21,908 nucleotides of DNA, taken from an uncultured Azospirillum sp. GTDB taxonomy: Bacteria > Pseudomonadota > Alphaproteobacteria > RF32 > CAG-239. The notes beneath the pieces are model-generated. The model saw only the letters and a list, made by a program, of their open reading frames with translations, was not told the DNA's origin and did not search any database. The position numbers were made by a program, and so were the translations under genes. The stretch lies in assembly GCA_947383875.1 (NCBI GenBank), contig CANDEX010000021.1, positions 1-21,908 on the forward strand, in the 5' to 3' direction. Of the stretch, positions 8,089 to 16,054 are shown piece by piece; the first letter of the stretch is position 1, and the number at the start of each line of letters is the position of its first letter.

Positions 8089-8760
8089 ATGCAGACAGTT
8101 TTAAATCGTTTGATTGAGATGCTGAAATGGCCGGCAGCTTTATTTATGCTGGTAACGCTTCCTGCATTGATCCAATCATTGTCATGGTTTAATTTTGCGC
8201 GGCCGAGATATTTGGTTATGGCCGGCGGTTTTTTGATGTATTTTATTGCGCGGACAATGGCTGACTCTTCCGTTAAGGCCAGTATGCAGATTATTGCTCA
8301 TGAGCTGACACATGCTTTTTTTGCTTTGCTGACACTTCATAAAGTGACGCACATTCGGGCGGCGGAGGATGATTCCGGCGGTTCTATGGGGTTTAAAGGT
8401 GAGGGAAATTGGCTGATTGTTATTGCGCCGTATTTTTTTCCGTTATTTGCTTTCTTTTTTATGTTAGCTGTTCCGTTATTCGGGCATTTTGCGCAGAGTT
8501 TGATTATGAACGGGGTTATGGGATATTTTATTGCGTATCATTTGGATACTGTTGCTTCGCAGATTAATGAAAAGCAAACTGATTTGCCCAAGGTTTCTTA
8601 TAAGTTTTGTTTGATGTTTTTACCGGGAGCTAATTTGTGGATGATAGGCTTTATGCTGGCTTTTAACAGCAAGCTTTGGGTCGGTGTGACTCAGTATCAT
8701 AAGTTGGTGATGTGGTTGACTGATCGAAACTGGCAATATGTTAAGAATATGTTTTTCTAA
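8089..8760 (+). CDS. Membrane HExxH protein, M50-like metallopeptidase family
   Basis: 223 residues with several hydrophobic segments (about 14-32, 40-55, 108-132, 136-152, 172-192). HELTH at 71-75 inside IIAHELTHAFFALL is the zinc-binding HExxH motif in a membrane-embedded helix, as in site-2/M50-type proteases. APYFFPLF (113-120) and QTDLPKVSY (163-171) occupy the places where related small M50-like proteins have a Pro-rich loop and the third-ligand region. Strong ribosome site GGAGG 8 bases before the ATG. No PDZ domain or known substrate-binding insert is seen. Its stop overlaps the stop of the LD-carboxypeptidase gene by 4 bases in convergent orientation, with no terminator between. Substrate unknown. 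A second HExxH membrane protein lies at 12591-13148. Confidence 0.75.
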   Translation: MQTVLNRLIEMLKWPAALFMLVTLPALIQSLSWFNFARPRYLVMAGGFLMYFIARTMADSSVKASMQIIAHELTHAFFALLTLHKVTHIRAAEDDSGGSMGFKGEGNWLIVIAPYFFPLFAFFFMLAVPLFGHFAQSLIMNGVMGYFIAYHLDTVASQINEKQTDLPKVSYKFCLMFLPGANLWMIGFMLAFNSKLWVGVTQYHKLVMWLTDRNWQYVKNMFF

Positions 8761-9638
8761 AAACTTATGATACAGTTTTCTGCATCCATGCTGACGGGTA
8801 TTCCGATAGGAAGAATATGGCGCGCAGGAATGTGTCTGTAGGGAAAGTGCTTGATAACAGGGATGTTCAGCTGTCGGCAAAATGCATCAATGATTTCATC
8901 CGGTGTTCCGTCTTCCGGGTCAATAACTGTACAGTTAGTGAATTCTCCAAAGATAATTCCTTTTAACTCATTAAATCCTCGGGTTTGGCGTAATTGTTCC
9001 AGCCGTAAGTCAATCCAGTATGATTTGCCGCCGATATCTTCCAGCAACAGAATTTTTCCGCTTAAATCAGGCATATAGTTTGTGCCTGACAGGTAGGATA
9101 ATGCCGTTAAATTACCGCCGACAATCGGTGCTTCGGCAAAACCCGGAATGACTGTTTTTCCCCCGCTGCAGTGAGTTTTTTCACCACTGATGAGTGAGCG
9201 AAAATCATGATCGGGCAGGGCGTAAGCTCTGTCATTTTTTATGTCTTCTTTCAGTATTAATCCGGTGTAAGATGGGCTGCTGCTTTGTGCGTAAATTGCA
9301 TTTTGGAGAACGGTGACATCGCTTAAGCCAAAAATCGGTTTAGGATGGGTTTGGATAAAGTCATAATCTAAATAGGGCAGAATGTAAGAGCTTCCGGCAC
9401 CGCCGCGTGATGTGAAAATCGCTTTAATGCTGTCATCACGATAGAAGTTCATTATGTCTTCTGCGCGTTGTTGCGGTGTGCCGCCCATATATCGCCATTG
9501 GGCATATGTGTGCGCGCCTAAAACAGGTTTTAACCCCAAACTTTGCAGATATTTTAACCCTGGGTCGATATCTCCTCGGTTGATAAACGAGGAGGGAGTT
9601 ATTATTCCTACTTTATCTTCAGGTTTTAGGCAGAACAT
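8757..9638 (-). CDS. ldcA: LD-carboxypeptidase (muramoyltetrapeptide carboxypeptidase), S66 family
   Basis: Predicted to remove the terminal D-Ala from murein tetrapeptides by cutting the L-D bond, giving tripeptide for recycling. Family landmarks: VGIITPSS near the N-terminus (10-17), SRGGAGSSYILPYLD (77-91, the usual RGG-G-LLP-LD), nucleophile S106 in FGLSDVT, E200 in LLLEDIG and H269 in FPYRHIPA forming the S66 Ser-Glu-His triad, and the PIVGGNLTAL block (171-180). 293 residues, close to usual length, no signal peptide, so cytoplasmic. Its ATG overlaps the stop of the upstream Mur ligase by one base (TAATG), so the two are co-translated, which fits a tripeptide-recycling role. Last gene of the operon. 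Confidence 0.9.
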   Translation of the reverse strand: MFCLKPEDKVGIITPSSFINRGDIDPGLKYLQSLGLKPVLGAHTYAQWRYMGGTPQQRAEDIMNFYRDDSIKAIFTSRGGAGSSYILPYLDYDFIQTHPKPIFGLSDVTVLQNAIYAQSSSPSYTGLILKEDIKNDRAYALPDHDFRSLISGEKTHCSGGKTVIPGFAEAPIVGGNLTALSYLSGTNYMPDLSGKILLLEDIGGKSYWIDLRLEQLRQTRGFNELKGIIFGEFTNCTVIDPEDGTPDEIIDAFCRQLNIPVIKHFPYRHIPARHILPIGIPVSMDAENCIISF

Positions 9639-11005
9639 TATTTTATTGCTTTCAAAATTGTTTTGCAGAATTCAGGTAAGGTATTGTCACGAGCCCCCAT
9701 AATGATAATTCGGTCTCCGGGGCGGGCGGTATCGGCTATAAATTGTCCGCATTCCTCTCTTGTTTCAAAAAATAAGGCTTGTTTGCCTTTTTTCTTGGCG
9801 TAATTAACCAAATCTTGTGAAGATATATCACGGGTAACGGAGCCTCCGGCAAAATAGATTTCCGGCAGCAGAAGCAGGTCTTGATTATCCATTTGAGCCG
9901 TAAATTCATCGATGATTTGTTTGCCCATCATTCGCATCGGGGTGAAACCATGTGGCTGGAACATCATGATAAGGCGTCCTGTGTAGCTTTTGAGTGCTGA
10001 GACAGAAGCTTTGACTTTGTCGGGATTATGAGCAAAATCGTCAATTACCGTTATATTATTTTGTGTCCCGACAACTTCCAGCCGGCGGTGGGTTCCGAGA
10101 AAAGTTTCCAATGTTTGAGCTGCGGCAAATTTATCAATTCTCAGTAATGAACAGGCGGCAATTGCCGCAAGTGCATTGGAGACATTAAAGTGTCCGATAA
10201 GTTTGAGAGTAAAGTCTTTGCCGTCCAGTGTGTATTTTATTCCGTGGGGTAATGGTTTGATGTTGTCTGCATAAAAATCTGCTTGGGGATTTTTAATAGA
10301 GAATGACAGGTTTTGTCTTTGCGGGTTTTTTATGTCGGCACAGGCAAGGCAGTCCGCATTGATGACAACGCCGTGTTTGGCACGGAGGGCAAAATCTCCA
10401 AATAATTTTTGTAATTCGGGGATAGGTTTGTGGTCAATGGATATGTTATTGATGACGGCAATATAAGGATGATATTTTTCGATTGAACCATCGCTTTCAT
10501 CTGCTTCGATTACGCAGGAATCTCCGTTATTGTAAATGATATTTGGGATGCCCGGCAAGTCGGCATAATTAAGTAACAGACCACCGTCAATCATTGTCGG
10601 TTTTTTCCCGAGGCGGTCAAGAATATAGCCAATCATGGCGGTTACGGTTGTTTTGCCGCTGGTGCCGCCGACAGCAATGTTATTGGGATATTTATGGAAA
10701 ATTTCAGCCAATAGGTCAGAGCGTTTTTTGACCGGAATGTTTTTACTTAAAGCAGCTTTGATATCCGGGATACTGCTTTCGACGGCACTGGATACATAAA
10801 GAACATCTAAGTCATCCGTAATGGCGGAACCGTCTTGAGGATAAATTTTGATTCCCAGTTTTTCGAGAGCTTCGCGGTTGGCACCATCTTTGCCTTGGTC
10901 AAAGCTGCGATCGGAACCGCGTACATCGTGTCCCTGATGCTTAAGAATTTGCGCAAGGGCACTCATGCCGCTGCCAGAGATGCCGCAAAAGCTGGTTTTT
11001 GCCAT
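9638..11005 (-). CDS. Mur ligase, MurC/Mpl type
   Basis: ATP-dependent ligase joining an amino acid or peptide to UDP-MurNAc. N-terminal Rossmann-like motif FCGISGSGMSALAQIL (6-21) ending in GSD (30-32), P-loop GGTSGKTT (113-120), EADESDGS (167-174), GHFNVSNALAAIAA (271-284), HRRLE (306-310), DDFAHNP (322-328) and FQPHGFTP (349-356). 455 residues. The N-terminal motif is closer to MurC (L-Ala adding), while DDFAHxP and the coupling to an LD-carboxypeptidase fit Mpl, which reattaches recovered L-Ala-D-Glu-mDAP tripeptide. The NISIDHKP loop (187-194) matches neither closely. I favour peptidoglycan recycling over de novo synthesis because no mur/fts division genes surround it. Ribosome site AAAGGA 7 bases before the ATG. 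Confidence 0.85.
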   Translation of the reverse strand: MAKTSFCGISGSGMSALAQILKHQGHDVRGSDRSFDQGKDGANREALEKLGIKIYPQDGSAITDDLDVLYVSSAVESSIPDIKAALSKNIPVKKRSDLLAEIFHKYPNNIAVGGTSGKTTVTAMIGYILDRLGKKPTMIDGGLLLNYADLPGIPNIIYNNGDSCVIEADESDGSIEKYHPYIAVINNISIDHKPIPELQKLFGDFALRAKHGVVINADCLACADIKNPQRQNLSFSIKNPQADFYADNIKPLPHGIKYTLDGKDFTLKLIGHFNVSNALAAIAACSLLRIDKFAAAQTLETFLGTHRRLEVVGTQNNITVIDDFAHNPDKVKASVSALKSYTGRLIMMFQPHGFTPMRMMGKQIIDEFTAQMDNQDLLLLPEIYFAGGSVTRDISSQDLVNYAKKKGKQALFFETREECGQFIADTARPGDRIIIMGARDNTLPEFCKTILKAIK

Positions 11006-11023
11006 AAGATAGTCCTTTCAAAA

Positions 11024-11893
11024 TTAGAGAGCGTCGAGGGTTGATTTTTCCCGAGCCTGCATAATGGTGAGGTTTTTATATTCAATCGTGATATAGCTTT
11101 CGCCGTTGCCATCAACGCTGACGCTTAAAGCTGCGCCGACTTTTCCGTTTTCAAAAGTTGCATAGAGAAAGGCTTCTCCGTTTTGCAATTCTTGTAAGAA
11201 ATCAGGGTTGCCGAGAGCTTGTTCTTGAGGAATAGTTTCCGTCTTTGTTTTGCCGTTTCCGAGGTCCGTGATTTTGTCAACGTTAATGACTTTCGGTGTG
11301 TAGAATTGTTGGGCATTGCCGTATTTCTGTTCTAATAAGTGATAATATTGCTGATAGACTTCCAGCACTTTTTCTGCCGAAGGGGTATCGTTAATAAAGT
11401 TGCCGTAAGCAATTATCCGCCAAAGTTCGTTTTCAATACCGAAAGTGAGGATGATTTCGCGGAATGTGCTCACTTTTTTAGGCAGATGGCTGGCTGTGAA
11501 GTTATTTACATAATCTTTTTGCCCGATAGGTGTAAGGGTTACGCCGTCTTTTTTAACTTCGTCATAGGTTGCCCCCCAAGTCAGGCCAAAAGGTGCCGAC
11601 TCATGTTCTTTGAGGGTTTTGTTTTGCGCTTTTAATTCTTTAGATTTTTTTGCCTTTTTGAGTTTTTTCTGGTGAGAGCGCAGCAATGGTGAATCAATTT
11701 TTATTTCATTCGGTTTACTGTTAAGCAGCCGACCTGCGTTTTGTTTGGCTTGTTCTGCATTCTCTTCGGTTTTAATTTCATCAGAGATAAGCAGCGAATC
11801 GTAAAAATTGTTATTTGCTTGTGCCATAGCAGCTGCACAATGGAAAATGGCGGTCAAAGCAGATAATCCGATAGCCCATAATCCTTTTTTCAT
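11024..11893 (-). CDS. Exported protein of unknown function
   Basis: 289 residues with a clear signal peptide: MKKG, hydrophobic core to ~20, AMA before the likely cut at 24/25. A Lys/Glu-rich, probably helical segment follows (about 40-100; RSHQKKLKKAKKSKELK), then a globular part (about 100-275) starting with APFGLTWGATYDEVKK. This start resembles small periplasmic domains in which FGxxWGxsxxEV forms the first strand and helix, but I cannot name the family. Good ribosome site AAGGA 7 bases before ATG. First gene of the operon with the Mur ligase (18-base gap) and ldcA, so a periplasmic cell-wall role is possible by context only. Confidence 0.8.
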   Translation of the reverse strand: MKKGLWAIGLSALTAIFHCAAAMAQANNNFYDSLLISDEIKTEENAEQAKQNAGRLLNSKPNEIKIDSPLLRSHQKKLKKAKKSKELKAQNKTLKEHESAPFGLTWGATYDEVKKDGVTLTPIGQKDYVNNFTASHLPKKVSTFREIILTFGIENELWRIIAYGNFINDTPSAEKVLEVYQQYYHLLEQKYGNAQQFYTPKVINVDKITDLGNGKTKTETIPQEQALGNPDFLQELQNGEAFLYATFENGKVGAALSVSVDGNGESYITIEYKNLTIMQAREKSTLDAL

Positions 11894-11925
11894 GGCGTTG
11901 TCCTTGTTAATTTGTCAGAAAAAAA

Positions 11926-11954
11926 TTGAACAGTGTTCATCTTTGGGGTAGTAT
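11926..11954 (+). promoter_or_regulatory. Promoter of the tetR-M50 operon
   Basis: -35 TTGAAC (11926-11931), 17-base spacer, -10 TAGTAT (11949-11954). The palindromic operator overlaps the -35 element. On the opposite strand a TATACT (-10-like, 11950-11955) almost coincides, so the two divergent promoters share DNA. Confidence 0.5.
11927..11939. promoter_or_regulatory. Palindromic operator, likely TetR-family site
   Basis: TGAACA-G-TGTTCA is a perfect 6+1+6 palindrome in the divergent promoter between the exported-protein operon and tetR. It overlaps the tetR -35 and would lie just past the start point of the leftward transcript, so one bound dimer could repress both directions. TetR-family genes often bind such a site beside themselves. 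Confidence 0.6.
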
Positions 11955-11987
11955 AGTTTAAAATTCCAAATATTAAGTTAATATAAG

Positions 11988-12581
11988 ATGACAAATACAA
12001 AAGACAATATCCGCAGGGTTTTAATTACCAGGGGGCGGCAGCTGGTTAAAGACAAAGGTGCCGATTATTTGACTGCTCGTAAGCTGGCTGAAGCATCAGG
12101 TTATTCTGTCGGTACGATTTATAATCAGTTTGGTACGATGGATAATTTTGTTCTGGAGCAAAATAAGCAGACATTGGACGAGCTTATTCATTTTCTGATG
12201 CGTACACCGAAAGGTGAAACGTCTTACCAGATGCTGAATCGTTATCTTGATGCTTTTGTTGCTTTTGTGATGACTAACAGTAATTTGTGGTTTTTGTTAT
12301 ATAATTTTCATTTGCACGCGGAGTATGGTAAATTGCCGAAGATTTATCTGCGTAAGCTGATTTCTGTTACGAGAATTTGGGAGCCGGCATTTAATAAAGT
12401 TTATTCTTCTTTGTCGGTTAAAGAGCGGCAGTTGGCACGTCAGGTGTTATGGTTGACGTTATTCTCCATGAGTTCTTTTTTAACGACCAATGCGCTGGAT
12501 AATTTTAGTAAAATTAATAAGAAAAGTTTATGTAAGCTGTTGCTGAATACTTATATGGCCGGTTTGACGGTGTTAAAGTGA
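11988..12581 (+). CDS. TetR-family transcriptional regulator
   Basis: 197 residues. The N-terminal helix-turn-helix (about 8-55) has LTARKLAEASGYSVGTIYNQFGTMDNFV, the classic TetR recognition helix with YxxF. The C-terminal two thirds is helical with many aromatic residues (FLLYNFHLHAEY), a ligand/dimer domain whose ligand cannot be read from sequence. No strong ribosome site is seen before the ATG (TTAATATAAG), so translation may be weak. Nine bases separate it from the HExxH membrane gene, forming one operon; a perfect palindrome upstream suggests autoregulation. Confidence 0.9.
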   Translation: MTNTKDNIRRVLITRGRQLVKDKGADYLTARKLAEASGYSVGTIYNQFGTMDNFVLEQNKQTLDELIHFLMRTPKGETSYQMLNRYLDAFVAFVMTNSNLWFLLYNFHLHAEYGKLPKIYLRKLISVTRIWEPAFNKVYSSLSVKERQLARQVLWLTLFSMSSFLTTNALDNFSKINKKSLCKLLLNTYMAGLTVLK

Positions 12582-12590
12582 GGGCTTGGG

Positions 12591-13148
12591 ATGGAAATTT
12601 TATGGCATGTTTTTTTCAAAATCACGGCATATGTGAATAGTCCGGAATTTTTACGGCGTTTTTTTGATAATAGGTTTTATTTGATTTTGTTGGTGATTAT
12701 TTTGATGAGATTCAAATATACCACCTATCGCAGTATGTGGGTGAGTGCTTTGGTGAATATTCCCGGAACGTTTTTGCATGAATTGATGCATTATTTGGTG
12801 GGATCATTTCTGAATGCCAGGCCGGTTAATTTTACAATTTTTCCGCAGCGTAGTCTTGAAGGGGATTATGTTATGGGAAGCGTGGGGTTTAGCAATATTA
12901 CTTTTTATAATGCCGTGCCGTCGGCGATGGCACCGTTATTGTTGTTGCCGATAGCTTTTTATTTAAATCGTTATGGTTTGCCGCTGATGCGCCCGACATT
13001 TTTTAATTATATTTTATATGTGTTGCTGCAGACGATTATTATTGAAAACGCCATTCCGTCGGCAGCGGATTTTAAAGTTGCGCGAATGTATTTGAGCGGT
13101 GTGCTGCTTTATACGGTGTTAGGATTGTCTTTGTTGATGATGTTGTAA
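12591..13148 (+). CDS. Membrane HExxH protein, M50-like, under TetR
   Basis: 185 residues, hydrophobic segments at about 28-40, 50-72, 108-126, 137-152 and 165-185. HELMH at 63-67 within TFLHELMHYLVGSF is a zinc-type HExxH in a membrane helix. ENAIPSAADFKVA (152-164) matches the position and shape of the Pro/Asp third-ligand motif of M50-type peptidases. The protein is small, with a short loop (about 73-105) that may be extramembrane. Follows tetR by 9 bases with GAGGG as ribosome site, so it is probably the main target of that regulator. Related in type, not obviously in close sequence, to 8089-8760. Substrate unknown. Confidence 0.72.
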   Translation: MEILWHVFFKITAYVNSPEFLRRFFDNRFYLILLVIILMRFKYTTYRSMWVSALVNIPGTFLHELMHYLVGSFLNARPVNFTIFPQRSLEGDYVMGSVGFSNITFYNAVPSAMAPLLLLPIAFYLNRYGLPLMRPTFFNYILYVLLQTIIIENAIPSAADFKVARMYLSGVLLYTVLGLSLLMML

Positions 13149-13177
13149 AAAAGTCCCGGATTTTCCGGGACTTTTTT
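13147..13177. terminator. Bidirectional terminator between M50-like gene and pntB
   Basis: A6-GTCCCGGA-TTT-TCCGGGAC-T6, an 8-bp GC-rich stem with A and T runs on either side. It starts at the stop of the M50-like gene and touches the stop codon of pntB, so it can serve both. Confidence 0.92.
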
Positions 13178-14540
13178 ATTTTTCTAAAGCACGGACAATT
13201 TCTTCCGTGACTTTTTTGGCATCGCCGTAAAGCATGATAGTATTGTCAGCGTAAAACAGCGGATTTTCTACGCCGGAGTAACCGGTTGCCAGTGAGCGTT
13301 TAACAAAAAAGACGGTTTTGGCTTTTTCAACGTCTAATATCGGCATGCCGTAAATCGGCGAATCGGGATTTGTTTTTGCTTGCGGATTGGTGACGTCATT
13401 GGCACCAATAACGTAGGCAACATCAGCAGTCGCAAATTCGCGGTTGATATCTTCCAATTCAAATACATCGTCATAAGGAACGTTTGCTTCTGCCAGCAGG
13501 ACGTTCATATGTCCCGGCATTCTTCCGGCAACCGGATGAATGGCAAATTTTACTTCTACTCCGTATTTGGCGGCCAAATCCGTAGCCATTTCTTTTAGGA
13601 TGTGTTGCGCTTGAGCAACAGCCATTCCGTATCCGGGAACGATGATAATTTTGTTAGCATTTTCCATAATAAAGGCAGCGTCTTCAGGGTTTCCGGTTTT
13701 GGCGGTACGTTGCAGACCGTCAGATTCTCCGGAGGTGTTTTTGTTATCGGTTCCGTAGCCGCCCAACATAACATTCAGCAAAGAGCGATTCATTGCTTTA
13801 ACCATGATGTAGGATAAAATTGCTCCGCTGGCTCCGACGATGGAACCGATGATAATTAATAAAGTGTTGTTCAGGGAAAAACCGATACCGACAGCAGCCC
13901 AGCCGGAATATGCATTGAGGATTGAGATAACAACCGGCATATCGGCACCGCCAATTGGTAAAATCAATAAAAATCCGAGCAAGACGGATAAGGCGGCCAA
14001 GATATAAAACAGGTTTCTGTCGCCGGTGGTGATGAACCAAACGCAGGTCATGATAACTGTAAGGCCGATGATTAAATTCAGGAGTTGTTGTCCGGGGAAA
14101 ATTAAGGCTCGGGCGGAGATTAACCCCTGAAGTTTGGCAAAAGCAATAACTGAACCGGAAAAAGCCACAGCTCCAATCAGCATTCCCAAAGATGTCTCCA
14201 GATAGCGGTCTGTGCCGGCCAAAATTTCGGCCAATGCAATAAATACGGATGACAATCCGCCTAATCCGTTAAAGGCGGCAATCATCTGCGGGAGAGAGGT
14301 CATTTTAACTTTCAGGGCACTCCAAATACCGATTAGGCCGCCGCATAAAAAGACGGCGAGAATCCAAGCATATTCACTTACTAACGGGGAATAGAGCGTT
14401 ACGGCAATTGCGATGGTCATGCCTATCATGCCCAAGATGTTTCCGCGTCGAGCCGTTTCAGGAGAAGATAATCCGCGAATCGAAAGAATTAATAAGATTG
14501 CGGCAAGCAGATAGATAAAGGATAAACAAGTATGACTCAT
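13176..14540 (-). CDS. pntB: NAD(P) transhydrogenase subunit beta
   Basis: Membrane and NADP(H)-binding subunit of the proton-translocating transhydrogenase (NADH + NADP+ + H+ out gives NAD+ + NADPH + H+ in). 454 residues. Multiple membrane helices fill about 5-255. Domain III follows: VPGYGMAVAQAQ (301-312), HPVAGRMPGHMNVLLAEA (335-352), GANDVTNPQA (379-388) and KRSLATGYSGVENPLF (414-429), all NADP-binding signatures. The ATG overlaps the stop of pntAB by one base (TAATG). Last gene of the operon, running into a strong terminator. Confidence 0.97.
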   Translation of the reverse strand: MSHTCLSFIYLLAAILLILSIRGLSSPETARRGNILGMIGMTIAIAVTLYSPLVSEYAWILAVFLCGGLIGIWSALKVKMTSLPQMIAAFNGLGGLSSVFIALAEILAGTDRYLETSLGMLIGAVAFSGSVIAFAKLQGLISARALIFPGQQLLNLIIGLTVIMTCVWFITTGDRNLFYILAALSVLLGFLLILPIGGADMPVVISILNAYSGWAAVGIGFSLNNTLLIIIGSIVGASGAILSYIMVKAMNRSLLNVMLGGYGTDNKNTSGESDGLQRTAKTGNPEDAAFIMENANKIIIVPGYGMAVAQAQHILKEMATDLAAKYGVEVKFAIHPVAGRMPGHMNVLLAEANVPYDDVFELEDINREFATADVAYVIGANDVTNPQAKTNPDSPIYGMPILDVEKAKTVFFVKRSLATGYSGVENPLFYADNTIMLYGDAKKVTEEIVRALEK

Positions 14541-14836
14541 TATTTGCTCTCCTTTTTTGGGGTTTTCTTACGGAACATGAGCAGCATTCTGTGAGAGACG
14601 GCGAATCCGCCAAAGATGTTGACGGCAGCTAGAAATACGGCAATCAGTCCCATGATTTTGGAGCTGTTCATTTCGTTAATTCCGGCAGTAATTAGTGCGC
14701 CGAGGATAACAATGCCGGAAATGGCGTTGGATACGCTCATCAGCGGTGAATGTAATGCCGGTGTGACGCCCCAGACGACGAAATAGCCGACAAAACAAGC
14801 TAACATCAGGATGGTCAACAGTGTCCAAATATCCAT
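14540..14836 (-). CDS. pntAB: NAD(P) transhydrogenase subunit alpha, membrane part
   Basis: 98-residue membrane subunit (domain II part of alpha). Helices lie at about 5-23, 35-55 and 60-85. TPALHSPLMSVSNAISG (25-41) and NIFGGFAVSHRMLLMF (73-88) are family signatures, and the C-terminus is basic. A separate pntAB instead of a fused alpha chain is the Rhodospirillum rubrum-type arrangement. It starts 2 bases after the pntAA stop and overlaps pntB by one base. Confidence 0.96.
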   Translation of the reverse strand: MDIWTLLTILMLACFVGYFVVWGVTPALHSPLMSVSNAISGIVILGALITAGINEMNSSKIMGLIAVFLAAVNIFGGFAVSHRMLLMFRKKTPKKESK

Positions 14837-14838
14837 AT

Positions 14839-15966
14839 TTATACTCCTAAAAAAGACGGGTGAATGATTTTGCCGTCAAAGCATAGGCACGTTCCTTTAA
14901 TCAATTCATCATCAAAATTATAATTGAGTTTTTGGTTTTCCTTGTCATACATAATTTCAAGGAAGTTAAAAATGTTTTTGGCAAAAAGCGGACTGGCAGA
15001 AGCGGGAAGGGTGGCTGCCAGATTGGAGTTTCCGATGACAGTGACACCGTTAATGACCGTGATTTTATTATCTTCTGAGCCTTCGACATTACCGCCGCTT
15101 GAAGAAGCCATATCAATAACAACGGAATCTGTCGGCATTCCTGACAACATGGCCTTGGTAATCAGTCGGGGAGCCGGTAGTCCGGGGATGAGGGCAGTAG
15201 TGACCGCGAAATTTGTTTGAGTCAGTTGACGAGCGACGGCTTCTTGTTGTTTTTGCCGATAATCAGCAGAGGTTTCCTTGGCATAGCCGCCGGCTGTTTC
15301 AAAATTTTCATCAGATTTGACTTCCAGAAATTTGCCGCCCAGAGATTCCACTTGTTCTTTGACTTGTGGGCGAACATCAGAGGCGTAAACAACGGCTCCA
15401 AGGCGTTTGGCTGTTGCTATGGCTTGCAGACCTGCGACTCCTGCACCAAGAATAAGTGCTTTGGCTGGGGCAATCGTGCCGGCGGCGGTCATCATCATTG
15501 GGACGGCAGACGGTAAATGACTGACGGCTTCAATAACTGCTTTATATCCGGCTAAATTACTTTGGGATGACAGAATATCCATACTTTGTGCTCGGGAAAT
15601 GCGAGGCATAAGTTCCAGAGCAAAACAGGTTAGTCCTAAATGGGCAAAAGTTTCAATACGGCCGCGATTGGTCAATGCTTGAAAATTAGCAAATATGGCT
15701 GTTCCCGGTGCTAGGTAGTTTTCTTCGCTTGGTTCCGGAGCCCAGACTTTCAGAACGGCTGCTGCTTTTTTATAAGTTTCTTCAGCTGTTGCTTTTATCT
15801 CAGCTCCGGCTTCTCGATAATTTTCATCGTTAAAACCGGAAGCTTCTCCGGCTCCGCTTTGGATGTTGATATCAATCCCCATATATTTATATTTTTTGAC
15901 GATGTCCGGGGTTGCGGCAACCCGGGTTTCTCCGTTTTTTATTTCTTTAGGGATGGCGATGCGCAT
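14839..15966 (-). CDS. pntAA: NAD(P) transhydrogenase subunit alpha, NAD(H)-binding part
   Basis: Soluble domain I, related to alanine dehydrogenase. 375 residues. MRIAIPKEIKNGETRVAATP opens the protein, RAQSMDILSSQSNLAGYKAV (125-144) is the domain I/III contact region, the Rossmann motif is GAGVAGL (174-180) ending at ASDVRP (195-200), and DMASSSGGNVEGS (285-297) binds nucleotide. First gene of the operon, with promoter TTGTTA-N17-TATATT and AAGGA 6 bases before ATG. The complex sits in the cytoplasmic membrane and supplies NADPH using the proton gradient. Confidence 0.97.
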   Translation of the reverse strand: MRIAIPKEIKNGETRVAATPDIVKKYKYMGIDINIQSGAGEASGFNDENYREAGAEIKATAEETYKKAAAVLKVWAPEPSEENYLAPGTAIFANFQALTNRGRIETFAHLGLTCFALELMPRISRAQSMDILSSQSNLAGYKAVIEAVSHLPSAVPMMMTAAGTIAPAKALILGAGVAGLQAIATAKRLGAVVYASDVRPQVKEQVESLGGKFLEVKSDENFETAGGYAKETSADYRQKQQEAVARQLTQTNFAVTTALIPGLPAPRLITKAMLSGMPTDSVVIDMASSSGGNVEGSEDNKITVINGVTVIGNSNLAATLPASASPLFAKNIFNFLEIMYDKENQKLNYNFDDELIKGTCLCFDGKIIHPSFLGV

Positions 15967-16009
15967 ATTTTATCCTTTATGTGAAATTTAAGGTTTTTAA
16001 GATAGAGAT

Positions 16010-16038
16010 AATATAGTAAGTTTGAGATGTTTTAACAA
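16010..16038 (-). promoter_or_regulatory. Promoter of the pnt operon
   Basis: Minus strand: -35 TTGTTA (16033-16038), 17-base spacer, -10 TATATT (16010-16015, 5 of 6 to consensus). The start would be near 16003, about 37 bases before the pntAA ATG. Confidence 0.6.
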
Positions 16039-16054
16039 CGGAATTTTTAAGAAT

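Noticed and set aside
16022..16054. TTG start extending the first ChrA protein
   Set aside because: It adds residues not typical of the family and would lie in the pnt promoter region.
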